This document shows positions 25,246 to 33,056 of a stretch of DNA of 64,000 nt, piece by piece. Location: contig CAKPDF010000001.1 in NCBI GenBank assembly GCA_934148535.1, forward strand, positions 149,515 through 213,514, read 5' to 3'. The position numbers and the translations under genes are program-made. Numbering within the stretch: the stretch's first letter is position 1; the number at the start of each line of letters is the position of its first letter. The notes beneath the pieces are model-generated. The model was given only the letters and a program-made list of their open reading frames with translations, did not search any database and was not told the origin of the DNA. This stretch comes from an uncultured Bacilli bacterium. Its GTDB lineage: Bacteria > Bacillota_I > Bacilli_A > RF39 > UBA660.

Positions 25246-26793
25246 ATGAAGAAAAGTTTTGTTAAAATGAATGTTGATGACAAAGAATTATCTTTAGGTA
25301 ACTTCTGCAGGTTGCTTAAGAGCTTGGCTGTTAATAAAAGTGCAGCTTTGCAAGTGGAGGTATTTTCTTGTTTATTTGATGTTGATAGTATTCAAGATAC
25401 TACTGTTAATAATTATTGTATAGGACTTCGTTCTATTGGTGATGAATATAAGCAAAAGTATTTAATATTAAAGAAGAAATATAATAAAGATAAATTTATT
25501 ATGATTAATATTTGCCTTAGGATTGTTTCTATCTTGGATGGTAATTTATATTTTAATATTAGTAATAAGGATGGATATTTATTAATCAATTCTAATAAAA
25601 AAATTAAGGAATTTTGTTTAAAGTTATATAATATTGCTAAAAATGATGCTAGTGTATCTTTGGAAGTTAGTGGTAGTATTTATTCTAAAATATGTGATGG
25701 TAACTTATATGAGGCTTTAGTTTATATATTGTTTTATATTATTTTAGAAAAAAAACAGCCTGTATATGAAGAGGATAAAAAGAAAGATGTGATTGAAAAT
25801 TTATTAGCACAGTCAAAAATTTCTTCTTCTGATTTAGAGGACTATCTTAAATTAAAGTTTTGTGAGGGAAGTAATTATTATTTATCTTTGAAAAAACTTG
25901 CTAATAATGAAAATGCTTATGCTTGTTTTGAATTAGGATGTTTAGAATATGAGGGTAATATTTTTGGAATACCTAGGTATGATGTTGCCTATTCTTATTT
26001 TTTAAAAGCTACAAAAATGGATCATCCATCGTCATATTATTATATTGGAAGAATGTATTTTAATGGAAATATTGGTTCAAGAAAAGATGAAGAGAAGAAA
26101 ATGGCTTTTGATTATTTTAAGAGAGCTAGTGAACTTGGATGTATAAGTGCTTTTAACTCTTTGGGACTTTTTTATCTTAAGGGAATATATCCTGTAGAGA
26201 AAGATATTGATACTGCTATTAAATATTTTAAAAAAGCTAGTGGTAATAATTATGTATATGCTTTTAATAATTTGGGATTAATAGAAGAAAAAAGAAATAA
26301 TTATTCTATGGCGTTTGAATATTTTAAAAAGAGTGCTGATTTAGGAGAGAGTTGGGCTTGTAATAGAGTTGGTGAATACTATAGAAAAGGTGTATATGTT
26401 GATAAAAACATGGTAGATGCTTTTAATTATTACAATAAGGGATTAGATGTTCCTAAGTTATATCTATGTTTTTATAATTTTTATAATTTGGCTAGATATT
26501 ATTATTTAGAGGGATGTTTAGATATTGTAATTAGTCCTGATAAGAATAAGGCTATGGAATATTTGATGGTTGCTAGTGATAATGGTATTATAGAAGCTAA
26601 TATATTATTATTTTATTACTATATTGAATGTTATTTAAAAAATAAAGATTCTTCAAATTTAGCTTATGTTTATGAATATAAGAAAAAAATTGAAACTGAT
26701 TCTCAATATAATAGTACTATTAAAAGAGATATAGAAAATGCATTAAAAAAAATATCAACTCATAATGATATTGATATTTCCTCTATTATTTAG
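25246..26793 (+). CDS. Sel1-like (TPR-type) repeat protein
   Basis: About 515 aa, soluble. The first 190 residues are helical and unrecognised. From about residue 220 there are at least five Sel1 repeats: ACFELGCLEYEGN, SSYYYIGRMYFNGN, AFNSLGLFYLKG, AFNNLGLIEEKRN, and ACNRVGEYYRKGVYVDKN, each with an AYSYFLKA- or AFEYFKKSA-like second helix. Such proteins act as interaction scaffolds. No clear ribosome site precedes the ATG; an in-frame GTG at 25237 coincides with the predicted transcription start, so leaderless initiation is possible. It is a rare plus-strand gene, overlapping the smpB stop convergently by four bases. Confidence 0.8.
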   Translation: MKKSFVKMNVDDKELSLGNFCRLLKSLAVNKSAALQVEVFSCLFDVDSIQDTTVNNYCIGLRSIGDEYKQKYLILKKKYNKDKFIMINICLRIVSILDGNLYFNISNKDGYLLINSNKKIKEFCLKLYNIAKNDASVSLEVSGSIYSKICDGNLYEALVYILFYIILEKKQPVYEEDKKKDVIENLLAQSKISSSDLEDYLKLKFCEGSNYYLSLKKLANNENAYACFELGCLEYEGNIFGIPRYDVAYSYFLKATKMDHPSSYYYIGRMYFNGNIGSRKDEEKKMAFDYFKRASELGCISAFNSLGLFYLKGIYPVEKDIDTAIKYFKKASGNNYVYAFNNLGLIEEKRNNYSMAFEYFKKSADLGESWACNRVGEYYRKGVYVDKNMVDAFNYYNKGLDVPKLYLCFYNFYNLARYYYLEGCLDIVISPDKNKAMEYLMVASDNGIIEANILLFYYYIECYLKNKDSSNLAYVYEYKKKIETDSQYNSTIKRDIENALKKISTHNDIDISSII

Positions 26794-27227
26794 TTATATT
26801 TAAAGTTTGTTCTCATTTCTCTTTCTGTGTCTCTTTTCTTAATAGTTTCTCTCTTGTCATAATTTTTCTTACCTTTGCAAAGACCTAATAGTACTTTTGC
26901 TTTACTATTTTTAAAATATATTTTTAATGGTATTAAAGTATATCCTTCTAATGTTATTTTATTTGATAATTTCATTATTTCTTTTTTATGCATTAATAGT
27001 TTTCTGGTTCTATCTTCTTCATGATTAAAAATATTGCCTTTTTCATACGCTGATATGTGAGTATTTAATAAAAATAGTTCATTATTTCTTATGATTGCAT
27101 AACTATCTTTTATATTGGCTTTACCTTCTCTTATAGATTTTATTTCAGTGCCTTTTAATACTATTCCAACTTCATATTCTTCTTCTATTTCATAATCATA
27201 TCTTGCTTTTCTATTTAATATTTCCAT
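26790..27227 (-). CDS. smpB: SsrA-binding protein SmpB
   Basis: A 145-aa protein that brings tmRNA to stalled ribosomes. It has NRKARYDYEIEEEYEVGIVL, GTEIKSIREGKANIKDSYA and HISAYEKGNIFNHEEDRTRKLL, and the basic C-terminal tail KKNYDKRETIKKRDTEREM. Length is normal. In many Bacilli it follows secG-rnr; here 3-4 kb of other genes separate it from rnr. Its promoter is at 27257-27285. I did not find the ssrA gene in the window. Confidence 0.96.
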   Translation of the reverse strand: MEILNRKARYDYEIEEEYEVGIVLKGTEIKSIREGKANIKDSYAIIRNNELFLLNTHISAYEKGNIFNHEEDRTRKLLMHKKEIMKLSNKITLEGYTLIPLKIYFKNSKAKVLLGLCKGKKNYDKRETIKKRDTEREMRTNFKYN

Positions 27228-27256
27228 AGGACATTTTTCCTTTCTTTTATATGTTA

Positions 27257-27285
27257 ATTATATTATTATAATTTTATTTTGTCAA
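27257..27285 (-). promoter_or_regulatory. Promoter of smpB
   Basis: Minus-strand TTGACA (27280-27285), 17 bp, TATAAT (27257-27262). Its -35 is only 4 bp from the divergent -35 of the first small RNA. Confidence 0.85.
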
Positions 27286-27289
27286 TTTT

Positions 27290-27318
27290 TTGACAAAATG
27301 TGGAAGTTGTGCTATTAT
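27290..27318 (+). promoter_or_regulatory. Consensus promoter of small RNA copy 1
   Basis: TTGACA (27290-27295), 17 bp, TATTAT (27313-27318). Confidence 0.8.
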
Positions 27319-27448
27319 TAGTATGTAAGCAAGGAAACTTGCATATATTAAAAAAGGAACATTCGATTTTGCAAGTGAATGTCATCCTTAATTTTGTTTG
27401 GTGACACTCAGTTTAATGAGTGTCTTTTTATTATGTTTATTAGTATTT
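27310..27448 (+). repeat. Direct repeat, copy 1 (small RNA unit)
   Basis: About 140 bp, nearly identical to 27678-27821, from tgctattattagtatg to ttattatgtttattagtat. It covers the -10 element, RNA body and terminator. The copies differ mainly in short indels and in the -35 region just outside. Confidence 0.85.
27325..27430 (+). ncRNA. Predicted small (antitoxin-like) RNA, copy 1, about 106 nt
   Basis: No ORF is visible. A 5' hairpin GCAAG-GAAA-CTTGC (27329-27342) is followed by an unstructured segment and a terminator with arms GACACTCA (27403-27410) and TGAGTGTC (27417-27424) plus TTTTTATT. The stretch TGACACTCA (27402-27410) is complementary to the leader of the toxin mRNA on the other strand (27563-27571), upstream of its ribosome site. 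A toxin transcript reading through would also be fully antisense to it. The layout resembles Fst/Ldr-type type I systems. The small-RNA role is inferred. Confidence 0.65.
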
Positions 27449-27532
27449 TATTACTAATATCAATAATATGGTAAGTAATAAAATTAGACATAGTAATTTT
27501 AATAATTTTAAAATAAATGTTTTTATCTTCAT
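27440..27532 (-). CDS. Predicted type I toxin: 30-aa hydrophobic membrane peptide
   Basis: Thirty codons starting MKIKTFILKLLKLLCLILLL and ending LVIKY: a basic N-terminus, one membrane-spanning core rich in Leu/Ile, and a Lys-Tyr end. A perfect GGAGG lies eight bases before the ATG. It is read opposite to the two small-RNA repeats and ends next to the terminator of copy 1. This combination of tiny hydrophobic ORF, strong ribosome site and convergent antisense RNA with terminator is the hallmark of type I toxin-antitoxin loci (TxpA, Fst, Ldr types). Its sequence does not match a family I can name. It is too short for most gene callers. Confidence 0.7.
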   Translation of the reverse strand: MKIKTFILKLLKLLCLILLLTILLILVIKY

Positions 27533-27590
27533 ACTTACCACCTCCATTCTATTGTTGGAGGATGACACTCACATCAAATGTTCCTAGATA

Positions 27591-27599
27591 ATTATATCA
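27591..27599 (-). promoter_or_regulatory. Extended -10 promoter of the toxin mRNA
   Basis: Minus-strand TGATATAAT (TGn plus TATAAT), start site near 27584. No good -35 at 17 bp, as expected for an extended -10 promoter. The resulting leader is about 50 nt and contains the segment complementary to the small RNA. Confidence 0.55.
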
Positions 27600-27677
27600 G
27601 ATATTTCTATTTTATTTTTACAATTTACTAACAGTATTCAAATTCACTAGCAGTTACTTGATTTGTTATAACATTTA

Positions 27678-27821
27678 TGCTATTATTAGTATGCAAGCAA
27701 GGAAACTTGCATATATTAAAAAATGGAACATTCAATTTTGTAAGTGAATGTCATCCTCAATGTTTTTTTGGTTTTGACACTCAGTTTAATGAGTGTCTTT
27801 TTATTATGTTTATTAGTATTT
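27678..27821 (+). repeat. Direct repeat, copy 2 (small RNA unit)
   Basis: Second copy of the 140-bp unit. No toxin-like ORF lies downstream of it on the other strand, so it is an antitoxin-only duplicate. Confidence 0.85.
27693..27802 (+). ncRNA. Predicted small RNA, copy 2, about 110 nt
   Basis: Same 5' GCAAG-GAAA-CTTGC hairpin and terminator (arms 27776-27783 and 27790-27797, then TTTTT). Its promoter is TTGATT (27658-27663), 17 bp, TATTAT (27681-27686), weaker at -35 than copy 1. It may buffer the toxin or regulate a distant copy. Confidence 0.6.
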
Positions 27822-27859
27822 CTTAATTAGAAAAATAAGCATTTAATTGGTGCTTATTT
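27822..27859 (-). terminator. Terminator of the rnr-capA-capA unit
   Basis: Perfect 9-bp arms AAATAAGCA (27833-27841) and TGCTTATTT (27851-27859); TTTTTCTAATT follows on the minus strand. Confidence 0.8.
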
Positions 27860-29057
27860 CTTTTACTTTTATATTACTATTTAGAGATGTTATAACATTT
27901 TTATATTTTTCATATACTTCTTGATAATTATTTAAGTACGAATTATCTATTTTAGAAAATGGCACTATTAAGAAATCTTTATATTCATTTGTATAGTACA
28001 TATATAGTAATTCATTTTCTAAATTTTTAATAGTTATTTTATTTGTTTTTAAATCTTTTTCTATTTCTAGAGAGGTCATCAATCCCACTCTATTATCCAT
28101 ATTTACTACTTCATGTGCAGATGCAAAATTACCTAGCGAATATATTACTAAAGTATTATTTATATAATCTATTGGCTCTATAACATGGGGATGAGTTCCT
28201 ATTATTATGTCTACGCCATTATCACTTAAGAATTTTGCAGCATCTTTTTGATAGGCATTTGGCATATTTTGATATTCTATTCCCCAATGCATTGCTACAA
28301 GTAATACATCTACTTTATCTCTTACTCTTTTTATATCCTCTAATACTTGTTGTTTATAATTTTGATACTCGATATCTTTTTCTGGATTATTTCCGTTCAT
28401 AGGCCATATATTTACTAGATAATTTTCATCTTCTGGTACGTTAATTTCGTTAGTTCCATAAGTATAATTTAGCATTGTATATGTTATTCCATTAGATTCT
28501 CTTATATCTATTTTATTTCTTTCTTCTTGACTGGAATAAGAACCTACTGCTAAAACATTTTCTTTAGAATTCCAATAATTTCTTGAATTTAATACTGCTT
28601 GCTTCCCTCTATCTAGAGTATGATTTGTAGCAAGAGATACTAAATTAAATCCTGCGTCTATCATTGCATCTGCTACTTCATATGGTGAGTTGAAGGCAGG
28701 ATATGATGATAATCCTATTTCACTTCCTCCTATGATAGTTTCTTGGTTGTAGTATGCTATATCGTAATTTGAGACTATACTTTTAATCATTTTATACATT
28801 GGTTTAAAGTCATAACTTTCATAATTTGCATTTCTATTTGCTTCTTCATAAATACTTGAATGTATTAGATTATCTCCTACCATTATTAGAGATGTTGAAG
28901 TTGTATTTTTTATATTTTCTTTTTCTATATTTTTATTTTCTTTTTCTTGTTCTGTTTTGGGAATTAATAATAAAATTATACTTGTTAATAGTATTAATAT
29001 TAAAATAGATATGATTAAAGACTTAAGTTTTTTAAGTCTTTTGTCTTTCTTATTCAT
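27843..29057 (-). CDS. CapA-family (PGA_cap) metallophosphatase-like membrane protein, copy B
   Basis: 404 aa: basic N-terminus, one membrane anchor (IISILILILLTSIILLLIP), Glu/Asn-rich linker, then a calcineurin-like PGA_cap domain on the outside. Metal-site blocks are MVGDNLIHSSIY, YYNQETIIGGSE, LVSLATNHTLDRG, VAMHWGIEYQN, IIGTHPHVIEP and VIYSLGNFAS. Homologues include CapA/PgsA of poly-gamma-glutamate synthesis, but no capB/capC is nearby, so a wall or surface polymer role is only inferred. It overlaps the upstream paralogue by eight bases and is close to it in sequence, a recent tandem duplication. Confidence 0.85.
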   Translation of the reverse strand: MNKKDKRLKKLKSLIISILILILLTSIILLLIPKTEQEKENKNIEKENIKNTTSTSLIMVGDNLIHSSIYEEANRNANYESYDFKPMYKMIKSIVSNYDIAYYNQETIIGGSEIGLSSYPAFNSPYEVADAMIDAGFNLVSLATNHTLDRGKQAVLNSRNYWNSKENVLAVGSYSSQEERNKIDIRESNGITYTMLNYTYGTNEINVPEDENYLVNIWPMNGNNPEKDIEYQNYKQQVLEDIKRVRDKVDVLLVAMHWGIEYQNMPNAYQKDAAKFLSDNGVDIIIGTHPHVIEPIDYINNTLVIYSLGNFASAHEVVNMDNRVGLMTSLEIEKDLKTNKITIKNLENELLYMYYTNEYKDFLIVPFSKIDNSYLNNYQEVYEKYKNVITSLNSNIKVKEISTN

Positions 29058-30303
29058 ACGCTGGTACTACTTTCATGGTTTCATCATATTTCTGAACTAC
29101 TGCTTTATATTTTTCATATACTGTTTTATATGATGGTAAATATGTTTTTATTGCTTCATTAGAAAATGGAACAACTTTAAAATTTCTAAATCCACTATAG
29201 TAAGTATATATTAATTCATTTGAAACATCATCTATTTTAATGGTTTTATCTTTTCCTTTTTCTGTTTTAGTTATTTTAAAACTAGTCATTAGTCCTGTAG
29301 TACATTTATAATCAGTACAAGTTGATTGATTTTGATATTGAGCTGATATTAGGTTTCCTAATGAATATATTACTAGAGTATTATCTATCCAAGTAACTGG
29401 TTGGATTACATGAGGATGAGTTCCTATTATTACATCTACTCCATTATCTGCTAAAAATTTTGCCATATCTTTTTCATATTCTGTAGGTTCATGGGTGTAT
29501 TCTACTCCCCAATGCATTGCTACAAATAATACATCTACTTTATCTCTTACTCTTTTTATATCTTCTAATACTGTTTTTTTATAATCTTGATATTCTGTAT
29601 CTTTTTCAGGATCATTTATATCTAAATCTGTAGGCCATACATTTACTAAGTATTCTTTCCCTTCTGGTACTTTAATACCATTAGTACCATAGGTATAATT
29701 TAACATTGTATATGTTATTCCATTAGATTCTCTTATATCTACTTTATTTCTTTCTTCTTCACTGGAATAAGAACCTACTGCTAAAACATTTTCTTTAGAA
29801 TTCCAATATTCTCTTGAATTTAATACAGCTTTACTTCCTGAATCAATTGTATGGTTTGTGGCAAGGGATACTAGATTAAATCCTAAGTCTATCATAGTAT
29901 CTCCTACTTCATATGGTGAATTGAATGTTGGATAGTCACTTAATCCGATTTCAGATCCTCCTAAAATTGTTTCTTGGTTATAATATTCTATATCATAATT
30001 TGATACTATTGGTTTTAATAATTCATACATTGGTGAGAAGTCATATCCGTCATAATTAGCATTTCTATGGGCTTCATTGTAAAGACTTGAATGTATTAAG
30101 TTATCTCCTGCTGTTATTACAGAGGTTGTATATACTTTTTCTTTAACTTCCTCTTTTGTACCATTATTATTAGATTCTGTTTTTACTTCTTTTTTTAATA
30201 TTTGTTTACTACAATAAAATATTACTAAAATGAATAATATTACTAATGATAGTGCTATAAAAATATTTCCTAGTTTTAATTTTCTTTTTTTCTTTCTATT
30301 CAT
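29050..30303 (-). CDS. CapA-family (PGA_cap) metallophosphatase-like membrane protein, copy A
   Basis: 417 aa with the same layout as the next gene: basic start MNRKKKRKLKLGN, membrane anchor, acidic linker, PGA_cap domain. Blocks are TAGDNLIHSSLY, YYNQETILGGSE, LVSLATNHTIDSG, VAMHWGVEYTH and IIGTHPHVIQP. Compared with copy B it has an extra CTDYKCTTG segment with two cysteines and a different linker. It starts nine bases after the rnr stop, with TAGGAG upstream, so it is in the rnr operon. The pair probably acts on a cell-surface polymer; substrate unknown. Confidence 0.85.
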   Translation of the reverse strand: MNRKKKRKLKLGNIFIALSLVILFILVIFYCSKQILKKEVKTESNNNGTKEEVKEKVYTTSVITAGDNLIHSSLYNEAHRNANYDGYDFSPMYELLKPIVSNYDIEYYNQETILGGSEIGLSDYPTFNSPYEVGDTMIDLGFNLVSLATNHTIDSGSKAVLNSREYWNSKENVLAVGSYSSEEERNKVDIRESNGITYTMLNYTYGTNGIKVPEGKEYLVNVWPTDLDINDPEKDTEYQDYKKTVLEDIKRVRDKVDVLFVAMHWGVEYTHEPTEYEKDMAKFLADNGVDVIIGTHPHVIQPVTWIDNTLVIYSLGNLISAQYQNQSTCTDYKCTTGLMTSFKITKTEKGKDKTIKIDDVSNELIYTYYSGFRNFKVVPFSNEAIKTYLPSYKTVYEKYKAVVQKYDETMKVVPAYE

Positions 30304-30311
30304 AACTTCTC

Positions 30312-32375
30312 CTACTTTTCTACTACTTCAAAATCTATCATAGATGTATCTTTATTAGCGTTTATTACTTTTACTTTAACTCTATCTCCAAATCTATATT
30401 GTTTTTTCTTATCTTGGCTGGTTAACATTTTGGCTTTTTCATTATAATTAAATCCTGATGATTTTACTAATCCTTCTATGGTGTTATCTAATTCTACGAA
30501 GAATCCAAATTCTTGTACTCCAGATATAACTCCTTCAAAAGTTTCTCCAATATGATCTTGCATATATTCTGCTTTTTTCATATCGTCTACATCTCTTTCA
30601 CATTTTACAGCATCTTGTTCTTTGATAGAGCAATGTTCTGCCATTTCTGGTAATCTTTCAGCCCATTTTTCTATGGTTTGTTCTGAATAATTTTCTTCAT
30701 AATCTTTTACTAATCTATGTAATATTAGATCTGGATATCTTCTTATTGGGGATGTAAAGTGTGAATAACATTTACTTCCTAATCCAAAGTGTCCAATATT
30801 TTCGCTAGAGTAAATTGCTTTGGCCTGACATCTTATTGCCATGTCATTTAATATATGATAATCTGGTTTATCTTTTAATTGTTCTAATACTTTTTGTAAA
30901 TCTTTACTAGTTATATTATCTCTTTTTCCTTTTACCACATATCCTCTTGCTGCTAAGAAGTCAAAAAAGCTTGATAATCTTTCTTCATTTGGTTTATCAT
31001 GAATACGGTATATTCCTGGTAAATTTTGATAGAATATGTGGCTACCTACTGTTTCATTAGCGGCTACCATAAAGTTTTCTATCATGTTTTCTCCAGTCCC
31101 TTCATTTCTTAATTTGATATCTATTGGATGGCAGTTTTCGTCTACTATTATTTTTGCTTCAGGAGAAGAAAATTCTATATAACCTCTAGATATCATTTTT
31201 GTTCTTAGTATATCTGATAATTCTTTCATTAATCTTAAGTCATTTACGAATGGTTCATAATTTTCTGGAATTTCATTTTTATCTAATATTTGATTTACTT
31301 TGTTATAAGTCATTTGAATTCTACTTCTTATTACAGTCTTTCTTATGTCATATTTTACTACTTTTCCTTGTTTATTTATTTTCATTAGACAAGATAGCGC
31401 TAATCTATCAACATTTGGATTAAGTGAACAGATACCGTTTGATAATTTATGAGGTAACATAGGTATAACTCTATCTACTAGATATACACTTGTTGCTCTT
31501 TCATATGCTTCATCGTTTAATGGTGTATTTTCTTTTACATAATTACTTACATCTGCTATATGAACTCCTAAGTTATATGTTCCATCTTCATTTTTATCTA
31601 TACTTACTGCATCATCTATATCTTTGGTATCGTCACCATCTATTGTAAAGATTGTTTTATCTCTTAGGTCTAATCTTCCTATCGTATCTTTTTCTTCTAT
31701 TTCATCTGGAATGCAATCTAAGTATTTTATTACTTCTTCAGGAAAATTTGGTTTAAAGTCATGAGCGTATACGTATGATACTATATCTATACCTACATCA
31801 TTTTTATGACCTATTACTTTTATTACGTTTGCTAAATATTTGCTTCCGTTTATTGGTAATACTACAACTTTATGTCCTTCTACTAGACCTTTGCTTGTTT
31901 CTTTTGTTACTTGCATATCTATATATTCTTTAGAATCGGGGTGAACGTAGCATAATTTATCTTTAAAATAAATTGTACCTACTATTTTACTTTCGTCTCT
32001 TTGTAAAATTTTTATTATTTTTCCTTCTGTTTTATCTCCTATTAATTCTATTAATACTATGTCGTTATGTCTTGCAGTATTTAAATTGTTTTTATTAATA
32101 TATATATCGTCTTTACCATTTCCAATTTCTACAAATCCAAAGCCTTTTCTATTCATTAATAATTTACCTTTTACTAAATGACTATTTTCTAGTAATAGAT
32201 ATTTTTTCTTTTTTTCACTATAATATAATATTCCGAGAGCAGCCATTTCTTTTAGTTTTTTATCTAATTTTTGATATTCTTCTATTGTTGTATATCCTAA
32301 TAGATCGTTAATTTCTATAGTAGATAAATTTGGCCTTTCTTTATTTGATAATATGTTAATTATGTCGTTTTCCAT
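30312..32375 (-). CDS. rnr: Ribonuclease R
   Basis: A 687-aa 3'-5' exoribonuclease. Domains are an N-terminal winged helix, cold-shock domains (NRKGFGFVEIGNGKDDIYI), the RNB catalytic domain with TIDGDDTKDIDDAVSI (metal-binding Asp cluster) and FTSPIRRYPDLILHR, and a C-terminal S1 domain (GETFEGVISGVQEFGFFVEL). It degrades structured RNA and works with tmRNA/SmpB in mRNA turnover. It lies 53 bp after secG, with a terminator between them, matching the conserved secG-rnr order. Confidence 0.97.
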   Translation of the reverse strand: MENDIINILSNKERPNLSTIEINDLLGYTTIEEYQKLDKKLKEMAALGILYYSEKKKKYLLLENSHLVKGKLLMNRKGFGFVEIGNGKDDIYINKNNLNTARHNDIVLIELIGDKTEGKIIKILQRDESKIVGTIYFKDKLCYVHPDSKEYIDMQVTKETSKGLVEGHKVVVLPINGSKYLANVIKVIGHKNDVGIDIVSYVYAHDFKPNFPEEVIKYLDCIPDEIEEKDTIGRLDLRDKTIFTIDGDDTKDIDDAVSIDKNEDGTYNLGVHIADVSNYVKENTPLNDEAYERATSVYLVDRVIPMLPHKLSNGICSLNPNVDRLALSCLMKINKQGKVVKYDIRKTVIRSRIQMTYNKVNQILDKNEIPENYEPFVNDLRLMKELSDILRTKMISRGYIEFSSPEAKIIVDENCHPIDIKLRNEGTGENMIENFMVAANETVGSHIFYQNLPGIYRIHDKPNEERLSSFFDFLAARGYVVKGKRDNITSKDLQKVLEQLKDKPDYHILNDMAIRCQAKAIYSSENIGHFGLGSKCYSHFTSPIRRYPDLILHRLVKDYEENYSEQTIEKWAERLPEMAEHCSIKEQDAVKCERDVDDMKKAEYMQDHIGETFEGVISGVQEFGFFVELDNTIEGLVKSSGFNYNEKAKMLTSQDKKKQYRFGDRVKVKVINANKDTSMIDFEVVEK

Positions 32376-32404
32376 ATAAATTCTCCTTCTTATTCTTATT
32401 TTAT

Positions 32405-32429
32405 GTAAAAAGACTTACGAGGTAAGTCT
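32405..32429 (-). terminator. Terminator of secG
   Basis: Arms AGACTTAC (32411-32418) and GTAAGTCT (32422-32429), then TTTTTAC on the minus strand. Read-through may still feed rnr. Confidence 0.8.
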
Positions 32430-32640
32430 ATAATGATATAAATAATGATAGCACAAAGAATGCAACTCCAAGTAACATTGTTACTCTGCTTATGAATAAT
32501 TCAAATCCTCTTTCTTTACGGTTAGTAAATAAATCAGATGATCCTCCTTGTACTATTTGACCTGCTGATTCTGCTTTTCCACTTTGTAATAAAACTATTA
32601 TAATTAGTAATACTGATACTATTAATAAGGCTGTTTCCAT
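32428..32640 (-). CDS. secG: Preprotein translocase subunit SecG
   Basis: 70 aa with two membrane segments (ETALLIVSVLLIIIVLLQS and the C-terminal TMLLGVAFFVLSLFISL) and the conserved linker QSGKAESAGQIVQGGSSDLF. SecG assists SecYE/SecA in protein export. The start has AGGAGG upstream. A TTGTAG-17-TATAAT promoter lies in the divergent space with the tRNA cluster. Confidence 0.93.
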   Translation of the reverse strand: METALLIVSVLLIIIVLLQSGKAESAGQIVQGGSSDLFTNRKERGFELFISRVTMLLGVAFFVLSLFISL

Positions 32641-32734
32641 AAAAATTCCTCCTGTTCCGTATTAATTATAACATATTAATAATATATCTACAATATTTTA
32701 AATTCAATATTTTGAAATTTTTTGTAAAAAATAG

Positions 32735-32763
32735 TTGACAATGATATTATTTGTTGGTATAAT
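32735..32763 (+). promoter_or_regulatory. Promoter of the tRNA-Ala/tRNA-Pro cluster
   Basis: TTGACA (32735-32740), 17 bp, TATAAT (32758-32763). Confidence 0.9.
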
Positions 32764-32776
32764 TTTATTTGTCGAT

Positions 32777-32853
32777 GGGGAATTAGCTCAGTTGGCTAGA
32801 GCATCTGCCTTGCACGCAGGGGGTCAAGGGTTCGAGTCCCTTATTCTCCACCA
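32777..32853 (+). tRNA. tRNA-Ala (anticodon TGC), CCA encoded
   Basis: Acceptor GGGGAAT / ATTCTCC followed by ACCA. Anticodon loop CTTGCAC in stem TCTGC/GCAGG. T arm AAGGGTTCGAGTCCCTT. Confidence 0.97.
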
Positions 32854-32862
32854 TTTATTTTT

Positions 32863-32939
32863 CGGGAAGTAGCTTAGCTTGGTAGAGCGCTACGCTTGGG
32901 ACGTAGAGGTCGCAGGTTCAAATCCTGTCTTCCCGACCA
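32863..32939 (+). tRNA. tRNA-Pro (anticodon TGG), CCA encoded
   Basis: Acceptor CGGGAAG / CTTCCCG followed by ACCA. Anticodon loop CTTGGGA in stem CTACG/CGTAG. Nine bases after tRNA-Ala. Confidence 0.97.
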
Positions 32940-32954
32940 GGTAGAAAATTTTAG

Positions 32955-32980
32955 ATACTAACTTTGTTAGTATTTTTTAT
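32955..32980 (+). terminator. Terminator of the tRNA cluster
   Basis: Perfect arms ATACTAAC (32955-32962) and GTTAGTAT (32966-32973), then TTTTTAT. Confidence 0.9.
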
Positions 32981-33025
32981 TTACAATACATCTTTATATA
33001 GAAATATATGAGATAAATAGTTATA

Positions 33026-33056
33026 TTTAAAAATGGCAATTATTGTTGCCATTTTA
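33026..33056 (-). terminator. Terminator of sepM
   Basis: Arms AAAATGGCAA (33029/30 onward) and TTGCCATTTT (33046-33055); on the minus strand TTTTTAAATAT follows. Confidence 0.75.

Noticed and set aside
27403..27430. Bidirectional terminator for both toxin mRNA and small RNA
   Set aside because: The T-run follows the hairpin only on the plus strand; on the minus strand ACCAAAC follows, so the toxin mRNA 3' end is undetermined.
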